This document shows positions 35,984-43,491 of a DNA stretch of 64,000 nucleotides, piece by piece. Source of the DNA: WRGT01 sp942493035. Its GTDB lineage: Bacteria; Spirochaetota; UBA4802; UBA5550. The translations under genes and the position numbers were made by a program. Each line of letters opens with the position of its first letter. Position 1 is the stretch's first letter. The notes beneath the pieces were generated by a model. That model saw only the letters and a list, made by a program, of their open reading frames with translations, was not told the origin of the DNA and searched no databases. Location: positions 62,001 to 126,000 of the forward strand of contig OW818666.1 in NCBI GenBank assembly GCA_942493035.1, in the 5' to 3' direction.

Positions 35984-36955
35984 TCATGGAATCCAATCCG
36001 GTTCTTTGTTCTGATTACCGTCTGTTGTAACATATGCCCATTTCCCTGTCGCGATTTCAGCTATACAGATATTCCATCCCTTCGCTGTTCCTCCGACATG
36101 TTGCTCTCCATCCGGGCCGAATGAAAATGCTATATATTTCCCGTCGGGTGACCAGTCGAGATGATATACCTCGTAACCTTTACTTACCTGAAGAAATCCG
36201 ATCTTGTCTTTATCGGCTACAGGTACCGGTCTGTTCATATTGATTTTAGCAATGTTGAATTCGTAATCCGTTCTTCCCCATCCGATTGAGCTGCCGTCCT
36301 GCGAGAACTCCGGTCTGCACCCGGTTACGTTCAGTTTAAAATATCTTGAACTGTTGACTTCAATTCCGATGTTGGTATGTTTAAGCCCCATCCCGCCGAG
36401 AACTGTAGCTGTTATATATTTTCCGTCTGGTGACCATCCCAGAGCATAAAGATGTTCGAGAGTTTTGTTCGCGTGCTCTCTTACCTGACCTGTCTCCATA
36501 TTGTAAATAAAAAGACCCTTTGTGGACCAGCTGTCCAGTGAAAATCTTCTAGTGGACTCGGACTTGACAAAAGCAATGAATTTTCCGTCTGGTGACCAGC
36601 ACTGCTCTCTTGAATCTTTAGAAATAAGTGTTTTGCCCGAACCGTCAATATTCATCACATAGATATCGCGTTTCCTGTTTCTCCCTTCACCCGTATCCTG
36701 AAGATAGCTGATTTTTTTCCCGTCAGGAGAGACCTTGGGATACATCTCATGAACATTTTTTGTATTTGTGATTTTCCTTTTTTCAGTTCCATCGGCATTT
36801 ATTATGCATATATCGAAGCTGCCGTTGTCAAATGTCTCGTAAACGAGTTTATATCTGATTGCAGAAAGATTGACCGCAGGCTTGTTATCCTGGCCGGCAG
36901 TAAGAACTGTGGCAGTGAGCACTAAAATGCCGAAAATAGTGTATATTTTTTTCAT
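35984..36955 (-). CDS. TolB-like/WD40-type (PD40) beta-propeller, exported
   Basis: A 323-residue periplasmic protein with a signal peptide (MKKIYTIFGILVLTATVLTAG) and at least five PD40 repeats with the consensus WSPDGKYIAF: YPKVSPDGKKISYL, CWSPDGKFIAFV, GWSPDGKYITAT, EFSQDGSSIGW, LDWSPDGKYIAFSF. It resembles the TolB propeller without its N-terminal domain. It is the first gene of the run with SUMF1, MBOAT and SGNH genes (11 nt gap). An IS30 element begins only 95 nt upstream and may have displaced its promoter. Confidence 0.85.
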   Translation of the reverse strand: MKKIYTIFGILVLTATVLTAGQDNKPAVNLSAIRYKLVYETFDNGSFDICIINADGTEKRKITNTKNVHEMYPKVSPDGKKISYLQDTGEGRNRKRDIYVMNIDGSGKTLISKDSREQCWSPDGKFIAFVKSESTRRFSLDSWSTKGLFIYNMETGQVREHANKTLEHLYALGWSPDGKYITATVLGGMGLKHTNIGIEVNSSRYFKLNVTGCRPEFSQDGSSIGWGRTDYEFNIAKINMNRPVPVADKDKIGFLQVSKGYEVYHLDWSPDGKYIAFSFGPDGEQHVGGTAKGWNICIAEIATGKWAYVTTDGNQNKEPDWIP

Positions 36956-37098
36956 AAGTTCCTCTTAAAATAGATAGGAGTCAGCGCATATCAATATTTT
37001 TTTTTAAATCTAATTTTCAACACTTTTTTTATTCTGAGGGGAATATATATTCCTGAATTCAAGTTTGAAATGCAAAAGGAAATTAAAATAGTAGCCTC

Positions 37099-37392
37099 AT
37101 GAGAAATCTCCATAAAGGATTGAGTCGACCAAAACCAAATCCGAGAGAGATACCCATGAGGCATTTTAAACAAGTACAGTTTGAAGAAAGATTTGTCATG
37201 CAAAAAATGATTTATTCAGATAAGCCTGTGAAAGAAACTGCTGAATTATTAAATCGTGATAAATCAACAGTTTATCGCGAAATTGATAGGAATAAAACAA
37301 AAGGCTATCATGCACAAGAAGCTCAAGCGGAATATTTAAAGAGGAAAAATTTAAAAAAAGAAAGCTTGATGTCAATGGCTTACTGCGTTTGA
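37099..37392 (+). CDS. IS30 transposase, N-terminal part (frame 0)
   Basis: A 97-residue piece holding the helix-turn-helix of IS30 transposases (FEERFVMQKMIYSDKPVKETAELLNRDKSTVYREIDRN when read as two adjoining blocks). It ends at TGA 37390. TTTAAAAAAAG at 37350-37360, read T-TTA-AAA, is a good -1 slippery site, and slipping there continues in the frame of the downstream part as KRKLDVNGLLRLIVIT. Confidence 0.85.
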   Translation: MRNLHKGLSRPKPNPREIPMRHFKQVQFEERFVMQKMIYSDKPVKETAELLNRDKSTVYREIDRNKTKGYHAQEAQAEYLKRKNLKKESLMSMAYCV

Positions 37393-38141
37393 TAGTTATA
37401 ACCTTTTTAAGGAACGGCGATTCACCCGAATTAATTTCTCAATACCTAAAGACAATGTTTCTGGAAGATGCATCAATGCACTTATCACACGAATCTATAT
37501 ATCAGTGGTTGTATGCTCAAAAAAATGAAAAGGGTGAATATCGTTTTACTCAATTTTTATTTATAAAACGGAAGAAACGCCAAAATCGCTCAAATACCTA
37601 TAAAAACAGGGCAAAAGATCCTTCGAAAAAGAATATAAGGGAACGCCCTGAAGAAGCAAATGATAAAAGCGAAATAGGCCATCTTGAGGGGGATCTGATT
37701 GTAAGCTCTGGAAATGATGCATATCTTCTTACTCTTGTGGAAAGAAAAGCAGCATTTACATGGGGTATTAAATTGCCTTCAAAAGATGCGGAAACTGTTA
37801 CACGAGGAATTACAGAGGCTTTGGGTTCATTACCTGATGGATTTATTAAATCAATTACATTTGATAATGGTTCAGAATTTTGCATGCATAAGACAATTGA
37901 AAATGCTCTTAACTGTAATGTATATTTTGCTGATCCTTATTCCTCATGGCAACGAGGTCTTAATGAACATATAAATGGGCGTATCAGATATTATCTTCCA
38001 AAGAAAAAAAGTTTCGCACACTTGACAGATGAATTTATTGATGATAGTATTTTTTCTATAAACGCAAGGCCGAGAAAATCCCGTGGTTGGAAATCTCCTG
38101 CTGATATTTTAAACTCCCATCTTGTCGCATTTCAAACTTGA
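37389..38141 (+). CDS. IS30 transposase, catalytic part (frame -1)
   Basis: A 250-residue piece with the IS30 DDE core: Asp in GHLEGDLIV, Asp in SITFDNGSEF, and Glu in GLNEHINGRIRYYLPK. It opens at TTG 37389 with no ribosome-binding site of its own, so it is probably made as a fusion by -1 frameshift at 37350-37360, or the gene is broken by one missing or extra A in that run. IS30 transposases are usually a single frame, which favours mutation; the slippery sequence keeps the other option open. Confidence 0.85.
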   Translation: MIVITFLRNGDSPELISQYLKTMFLEDASMHLSHESIYQWLYAQKNEKGEYRFTQFLFIKRKKRQNRSNTYKNRAKDPSKKNIRERPEEANDKSEIGHLEGDLIVSSGNDAYLLTLVERKAAFTWGIKLPSKDAETVTRGITEALGSLPDGFIKSITFDNGSEFCMHKTIENALNCNVYFADPYSSWQRGLNEHINGRIRYYLPKKKSFAHLTDEFIDDSIFSINARPRKSRGWKSPADILNSHLVAFQT

Positions 38142-38213
38142 ATTCAGGATTTTCGATACTGAAACAGTAAAAAATATTGACTGTATATTCTATCGTAGTC
38201 TATTACTTTATTT

Positions 38214-39014
38214 ATGATAAAAGTCTATAATCCATCACCTCTCCTTGCGGACTATATCAGCTGTTTCTGGTCACTTGAAAATTTTTCGGGAGAACATACC
38301 GAACTTGTATATCCTACGGGAAGGATGCAGCTGATATTTCACTACAGAAAACCATTTACAGATACAGATTCATCAGGGAATGAAATTACTCAGCCCCGGT
38401 ATTCAATATGCGGGCAGAAAACATCCTACAGTCATATTACCGCATCATCTGATTCGGGTATGATTGCAGCAGTTTTCCGGACTCATGGGGCATCGTCCAT
38501 TTTTTCTATACCACTGAATGAGATAACTGATTATACCGTAAGTTTTACCGATGTTTTTGCAGACTGGAAAAAAATTCAGGGTGAGTTTGATGACTGCATT
38601 GACGATATTTCAAGAATTGGATTAATCAGCCGTTTTCTGCTGGAGCAGGCAAATCCTGCTCCAGTGTGTCATGATTACTTTGTCAGGTCATGCGTTGACG
38701 AAATTATACATAACAGGGGGATGTCTGCTCCTATTCGTTCCATGGAGAGATTCGGTTATTCGGAAAGGAGTCTTCAGCGGATTTTCAGAGATAGAGTGGG
38801 GCTTTCTCCAAAAAAATTTTCCGGGATAGTCCGGTTCGAAAACACCGTCTCCCTGTTCCGTAAGGGATGGTCTATGGCCGATATCTGCCAGAAGTCAGGT
38901 TATTACGATCAGCCTCATTTTATAAATTCTTTCCGGAAGTTTACCGGATTAACACCGTCTGAATTTGAAGTTTTTATGGCTCCGGCTGATTTGTCGGATT
39001 TTTACAATACATAA
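38214..39014 (+). CDS. AraC-family transcriptional regulator
   Basis: A 266-residue protein. The N-terminal part (about 1-140: LLADYISCFWSLEN, ELVYPTGRMQLIFHYRKPF, GQKTSYSHITASSDSGMIAAVF) is the sensor type found in many uncharacterised AraC proteins. The C-terminal double helix-turn-helix reads SMERFGYSERSLQRIFRDRVGLSPKKF and SMADICQKSGYYDQPHFINSFRKFTGLTPSEF. It begins 65 nt after the IS30 element and precedes the M28 peptidase gene by 48 nt, so it may control it. Confidence 0.9.
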   Translation: MIKVYNPSPLLADYISCFWSLENFSGEHTELVYPTGRMQLIFHYRKPFTDTDSSGNEITQPRYSICGQKTSYSHITASSDSGMIAAVFRTHGASSIFSIPLNEITDYTVSFTDVFADWKKIQGEFDDCIDDISRIGLISRFLLEQANPAPVCHDYFVRSCVDEIIHNRGMSAPIRSMERFGYSERSLQRIFRDRVGLSPKKFSGIVRFENTVSLFRKGWSMADICQKSGYYDQPHFINSFRKFTGLTPSEFEVFMAPADLSDFYNT

Positions 39015-39062
39015 AGAGTTATCCCGCATAATTATTCTCCATAACAAAAGAAGGAGAACCTC

Positions 39063-40283
39063 ATGAAAGAAACTATTGAAGAGAAAGCTTCGCGATATCT
39101 GAATGCTCTCTGTGTGGAAATCGGTGACCGCTCAGTGGGGAGCATTGGTAATGTCCGGGCTACCGATTTTTTTGAAAAGGAAATTTCTCATTACGGCTGG
39201 GGGATCGAAAAGGATGAACTTGACGTAATGGATTGGGAATGCGGCACAGCCGGACTCTCCGTAAATGGCAACAGTTTTGCAGTTATGGCCAGCCCGTATT
39301 CAAACGGGTGTTCTGTAAAGGCAGAGCTTGTCTGCATATCTGAAATTAAAGAACTTGAAAATACCGATCTCCGGGGGAGAGCCGTGCTGCTTCACGGGAA
39401 TATTGCCCGGGAGCAGATTATGCCGAAAAATTTTGTTTTTTATAATCCTGAAAATCATAAACAGATTGTGTCACTGCTCGGGAATAGCGGCGCCGAGGTG
39501 ATAATCTGCGCGACAGGGAGAAACTCTACACTTGCCGGAGGAGTATATCCATTTCCGATGATTGAGGATGGAGACTTTGATATTCCGTCGGTATACATGA
39601 CAGACGAAGAGGGGGAGCGGCTGCTGGAATACAGAGGGCAAACTGCAATAGTCAAATCTACGGCATCAAGACGCCGGTCAAAAGCGTATAATATTACTGC
39701 ATTTAAAAGAAAACATGGAGCAAAGCGTATTGTAATTACAGCTCATATCGATGCGAAAAAGGGGACACCCGGCGCAATTGATAATGCGACAGGAGTAGTG
39801 GTCCTGCTGCTTGCCGCTGAACTGCTGCGTGATTTTAACGGTATGTATCAGCTGGAGATTGCACCATTCAACGGTGAGGATTATTATGCTGTTCCCGGGC
39901 AGATGGATTTTATAAGAAAAAATGAAGGGAGATTCGGAGATATTGCGCTCAATATCAATATCGATGGTGCGGGATACTTCGAGGGGGCAAGTGCTTTTTC
40001 ATTTTACGGTGTGCCGGAAGATATACAAAAGTCTGTAATGGATATTGTCGGCAGATATGACAATGCCGAGCAGGGGCCCGAATGGCCTCAGGGCGACCAT
40101 AGCATTTTTGTTCAGTACGGAGTCCCTGCTATCGCTGTATCTTCAATGTGGCTAACTTCAAATATGGATAATCAATCTATAACTCATACAACAGATGACA
40201 ATCCCGCTATTGTTGATTATATAAAAACTGCACAAGCGGCTGAGATTGTCACCATGATAGTAAAGAAGCTGTCTGAAGTTTAA
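39063..40283 (+). CDS. M28-family zinc metallopeptidase, PA-domain type
   Basis: A 406-residue protein with no signal peptide, hence cytosolic. A PA-like insert (about 85-190) precedes the M28 core with metal and catalytic residues in TAHIDAKKGTPGAIDNATG (His, Asp), FNGEDYY (Glu-Glu/Asp site), NINIDGAG (Asp) and THTTDDNP (His). AAGGAGAA precedes the ATG. Substrate is an aminopeptidase-type peptide by family, not provable here. It probably shares a transcript with the AraC regulator. Confidence 0.85.
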   Translation: MKETIEEKASRYLNALCVEIGDRSVGSIGNVRATDFFEKEISHYGWGIEKDELDVMDWECGTAGLSVNGNSFAVMASPYSNGCSVKAELVCISEIKELENTDLRGRAVLLHGNIAREQIMPKNFVFYNPENHKQIVSLLGNSGAEVIICATGRNSTLAGGVYPFPMIEDGDFDIPSVYMTDEEGERLLEYRGQTAIVKSTASRRRSKAYNITAFKRKHGAKRIVITAHIDAKKGTPGAIDNATGVVVLLLAAELLRDFNGMYQLEIAPFNGEDYYAVPGQMDFIRKNEGRFGDIALNINIDGAGYFEGASAFSFYGVPEDIQKSVMDIVGRYDNAEQGPEWPQGDHSIFVQYGVPAIAVSSMWLTSNMDNQSITHTTDDNPAIVDYIKTAQAAEIVTMIVKKLSEV

Positions 40284-40312
40284 ACCTTCCGACAGCGGAT
40301 AGGGTGGTGAAG

Positions 40313-40684
40313 TTATACTTTTCTACCTTTTTCAATGTTTTCCTTAACTCTGAATTTGACTATCCTGCTTATCAGTTCAATGGGGAGAGGTTTATCTAAT
40401 GGAAACTGGACAGAACCTTTTGCTCTTTTGTAAGGGGATAATTCACTTTCAAAGGCCTCAATACCTGACGGGTCAGGGTAGAATCCTATATGTTTTTTGA
40501 ATGCAGCAAAGTGTACAAGATTCCCGTTGAGAGTGAATGTCGGTATCCCGTAACGGATAGTTTCTTCCGCTTCGGGTGCCGCCTCCCTTATTGTCTGCCT
40601 CATCAAATTCAGAATTTCCTGCACAGTATCAGGGAATTCTGAAATGTAGTCATCTATGATTTCAGGTTTGATTGGGTTAATCAT
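40313..40684 (-). CDS. DUF1801-family protein (YdhG-like)
   Basis: A 123-residue cytosolic protein with the family pattern FPDTVQEILNLMRQTIREAAPEAEETIRYGIPTF, LVHFAAFKKHIGFYP and KGSVQFPLDKPLP. Related proteins include Bacillus Fra (frataxin-like) but most are uncharacterised. It lies 34 nt downstream of the SRPBCC gene, probably the same transcript, and converges on the peptidase gene. Confidence 0.88.
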   Translation of the reverse strand: MINPIKPEIIDDYISEFPDTVQEILNLMRQTIREAAPEAEETIRYGIPTFTLNGNLVHFAAFKKHIGFYPDPSGIEAFESELSPYKRAKGSVQFPLDKPLPIELISRIVKFRVKENIEKGRKV

Positions 40685-40718
40685 CGTGGCCTGTAATTAA
40701 TCAGAATATACATGGTAA

Positions 40719-41168
40719 TTACTGCTCGCATAATTTTTTTAGAGACTGCAGTGCTTTCGGCCACATCTCCTCAAACATCGATTTATGTTCAGCTTCAATC
40801 TGTACTTCAACTGTTAATTCAGTGCCGCCCTCTTTAACTGAAAATGTGTAATTTTCAAATGACGGTGTCCACTTTTTTGCTGCTTCGCTGGTTGTGTCAA
40901 TTTTACCATTCTGAATAATACCAATGTGTTCAATGGAGATAAATTGATATTTAATATTATCTTTTATTCTGCTGAACATCCCCCCGGATGTTCCGTTTTC
41001 GTCTAAGCCCAGAAACCGGATTTCACTCCCCTTGTCCCAACTCCCCTCATAATATGAGGTTTCATTAAACTCCTTTGTCCACAATCTATATGTTTTGTCG
41101 TTGAGCATTGTTTCCCAGACTTTTTGTCTATCTGAATTGATTATAATCGAAATTGTAATAGTTTCCAT
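40719..41168 (-). CDS. SRPBCC (AHSA1-like) domain protein
   Basis: A 149-residue protein of the START/Bet v1 fold: ITISIIINSDRQKVWETMLNDKTYRLWTK at the N-terminus, YYEGSWDKGSEIRFL in the middle and a C-terminal helix MFEEMWPKALQSLKKLCEQ. AGGAGG precedes the ATG. AHSA1/YndB-type proteins bind hydrophobic ligands; activity unknown. It pairs with the DUF1801 gene, a frequent combination in small accessory loci. Confidence 0.82.
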   Translation of the reverse strand: METITISIIINSDRQKVWETMLNDKTYRLWTKEFNETSYYEGSWDKGSEIRFLGLDENGTSGGMFSRIKDNIKYQFISIEHIGIIQNGKIDTTSEAAKKWTPSFENYTFSVKEGGTELTVEVQIEAEHKSMFEEMWPKALQSLKKLCEQ

Positions 41169-41267
41169 ATCAATCCTCCTGCAAACGTAATCAGAGTAAC
41201 CATATACTTCATGGTCAATATTTCTAATAAGATACTTTCTGTAACGGATTGTTTCAAGGAAATCTCA

Positions 41268-41393
41268 CTATAGCATATAACGATTGAAATAGTACTGACT
41301 TCAGGCTTCGACTCCGCTTAGCCAGCGTTAAATTACGCTCCTTGAGCGGAGTCGAAGGGATAATTGTACTAAATCATTCGTAAAACGCTATAG
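41268..41393. repeat. MITE-like dispersed inverted repeat, family A, copy 2
   Basis: A 126-bp element, CTATAGC to GCTATAG, closely similar along its length to 7935-8059. The central arms show paired changes relative to copy 1 (CTACGCT/AGCGTAG there, CTCCGCT/AGCGGAG here), so the stem is kept. It lies in the 483-nt gap upstream of the SRPBCC gene, which otherwise holds no gene. Confidence 0.8.
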
Positions 41394-41651
41394 ATTTAAA
41401 ATCAGAAGTTATTCATTTTCACACTCTGTTCTACATATTTAAGCGGATGATTATATCACACTTATTTCCAGTTCGATATTTTTTCATCTTTTAAATCAGG
41501 ATGAATAGAACAAAAATATGCATGGGCTTTAAATGATTGACATTTTCTAATTAATTGATAAAAGAAAAAGCATGGGTCGCGGATTTAATCTGGATTTGCA
41601 AATATCAGGGAATTAAATTTTTAAAAGTGTATACTTGAGTGAAAATATATT

Positions 41652-42819
41652 ATGAAAAACGATAATTCTAAAATAACTATTATTACTTCAGCAGTTGATG
41701 AATAGGCTGTTTTATGGCTGCGTGAAATATGTGAGATTATTTTATATCGTCCAGGAATAGAGAGCGGGATAAATGTCAGACCGTCGGCATTGATTATCAG
41801 TCATGGCTGCAAAAAAGAATATATTGAAACGTTAACCGGAATTTATCCCGAGTTGCCGGTTATATATATTGGTAACCCTGAAAATGCTCCGTCGGATATT
41901 ATTGATACCATCTCGCCCCCCTTACAATGAAAGTAACCGCACAGTTTTATATCAGAGATTAAAACTGCTCAAATTCTTATCTGGGGAGATTGTTTCACTC
42001 AGGTCCAGGCTCCGTAATAAAGAATTATTCAGTTCGATAATTGGCGAGAGTAAGTCGATGATGCAGTTCTTTATCTCCATGGACAGGATTATCGATCTTA
42101 ATGTAAATGTTCTGATTATCGGTGAGAGCGGTACTGGCAAGGAACTTATTGCAAGAGCGATACATGAAGGGAGCAGTTATAAAGATGGCCCTTTTGTCGC
42201 AGTAAACTGTGCCGGAATTGCCACTGATATAGCAGACAGTCTTCTTTTCGGTCATGTTAAAGGGGCTTTTACTGGTGCAAATATTGAGCACATCGGTTTT
42301 TTTGAACAGTCGAATCATGGAACAATTTTTCTTTATGAAATCGGTGGGCTTAACATTGAAGTCCAGGCCAAGCATCTGAGAGTAATAGAGGACGGTCAAG
42401 TACGCCGTGTCGGTGGGCGGACTGAAAATCAGCCGGACTTCAGAATAATATCAGCTACCAATCGTGAACTGTCTGATGAACTTGGCGAAATGACTTTTTT
42501 TCCTGATGCAATGAAGAGTTTAGAATTGCGTGAATGGCCCGGAAATGTAAGGGAACTCCGCTCTTATGTCCAACGGCTGGCACTTCAGAGCATGGATAGT
42601 GTTATTGATTACGCTGATGTTATTCAGACTGCAAACCAGGAGAATAAAATCTCTGAAAGCTGCAGTGATACGGAAATTATCCCTCTTGAACAGCTTGAGA
42701 GAAGAGAGATCGAGAAGGCATACCATCATTTTAATGGAGAGATTGGACGCGCCGCTCTTTCTCTGGGAACCAGCAGGGCAACTCTATACAGAAAATTGAA
42801 ACTATATAAACTCATCTGA
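41652..42819 (+). pseudogene. Decayed sigma-54-dependent activator (NtrC family)
   Basis: The gene opens at ATG 41652 (MKNDNSKITIITSAVDE), hits TAG at 41703, reads on in the same frame as a receiver-like stretch (PSALIISH, IYPELPVIYIGN) to about 41925, then shifts to the frame open from 41869 to 42819. The AAA+ part keeps Walker A (GESGTGKE) and GAFTGA, but Walker B reads FLYEIGG instead of DEIG, and about 65-70 residues between SATNREL and WPGNVREL, which normally hold the arginine-finger region, are gone. The C-terminal Fis-type helix-turn-helix (GRAALSLGTSRATLYRKLKLY) is intact. It cannot be a working activator. Confidence 0.88.
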
Positions 42820-42853
42820 TTACTCCTTTTTTCACAAAATGAAATTTATATCA

Positions 42854-42961
42854 TTTTGAATCCTATTTTGAGACAACTCTCTGACTTAACTCCCGGATTA
42901 TTTCTGAAACACCCTTTTTTGACATTCTATTATACTTTTTGAATCCTTTTGTAGACAGAAC
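42854..42961 (+). promoter_or_regulatory. Direct-repeat pair, probable activator-binding sites
   Basis: TTTTGAATCCTATTTTGAGA at 42854 and TTTTGAATCCTTTTGTAGAC at 42937 are near-identical, 83 bp apart. The first is about 125 bp before the predicted start of the sigma-54 transcript, a normal place for enhancer sites; the second abuts the -24 element. Confidence 0.6.
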
Positions 42962-42963
42962 AA

Positions 42964-42981
42964 TTGGCACGGAATCTGCTT
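42964..42981 (+). promoter_or_regulatory. Sigma-54 (-24/-12) promoter
   Basis: TTGGCACGGAATCTGCTT matches the consensus TTGGCACG-N4-TTGCA except for C in place of the first T of the -12 block, with the required GG-N10-GC spacing. It lies 145 nt after the decayed activator gene and 49 nt before the small exported-protein frame. Confidence 0.8.
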
Positions 42982-43029
42982 ATATAATATATAGAAATGT
43001 AAATTTCGAATTAAAAATGGGAGAACCAT

Positions 43030-43362
43030 ATAATAAAACCAAAATATTTATTTTCAGCAGCAGCTGCTGCAGTGACGATGTCGGTGGTACTGCTTTTCTC
43101 TACAGTGATAGATGACCTTCACATCAAAAAACAGAAAGAGGACAGAATAAAACTTTTTCCTGTTCCAGCGGATAATATCAATTATATTTTTCTTCAATCT
43201 ATCGAGAGCAATACTTCGATAGTAATTGAAGATTTTTCCGGACTTGAGAAAAAAATAATACTGATTATTGATAAGTACAGCGACAACACTATTAACAATT
43301 TATTTAAAGTCAGGCAGCCCGATTTTAATTCAGGAAAAGCCGCAAGATTTACGGATTTATAA
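43030..43362 (+). CDS. Small exported protein behind a sigma-54 promoter, apparent ATA start
   Basis: The frame from ATA at 43030 (110 codons) gives IIKPKYLFSAAAAAVTMSVV, a good signal peptide, and is preceded by GGGAGA at 43019-43024 with normal spacing. There is no ATG, GTG or TTG at that point; the first standard starts are GTG 43072 and ATG 43078, which would remove the positively charged N-region and have no ribosome-binding site. Either ATA is used (43030 or 43033) or the start codon has mutated. The mature part is charged (IKKQKEDRIKLFPVPADN; FSGLEKKIILIIDKYSDN) and matches no family I know. Confidence 0.5.
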   Translation: MIKPKYLFSAAAAAVTMSVVLLFSTVIDDLHIKKQKEDRIKLFPVPADNINYIFLQSIESNTSIVIEDFSGLEKKIILIIDKYSDNTINNLFKVRQPDFNSGKAARFTDL

Positions 43363-43491
43363 AAAATTAAAACTCGGATTGTGTTATGTCCGGAAACTAT
43401 TTGCTATAGTAGTTTAATACACAGCAGCAGTTCAATGAATCTTATAAGTTATTTTTTTCATTTACTGATTTTGATAGAGGAGTAACAAGTG

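Larger units (their letters stand above)
37051..38149 (+). mobile_element. IS30-family insertion sequence
   Basis: A 1099-bp element with perfect 23-bp terminal inverted repeats (37051-37073 and 38127-38149; outer end TCCTGAATTC). It encodes an IS30-type transposase in two overlapping frames. No clear target duplication is visible in the AT-rich flanks. The transposase stop lies inside the right terminus. Confidence 0.92.

Noticed and set aside
41869..42819. Functional sigma-54 activator gene starting at 41869
   Set aside because: The upstream receiver-like part is in another frame with a stop, Walker B is altered and the arginine-finger region is deleted.
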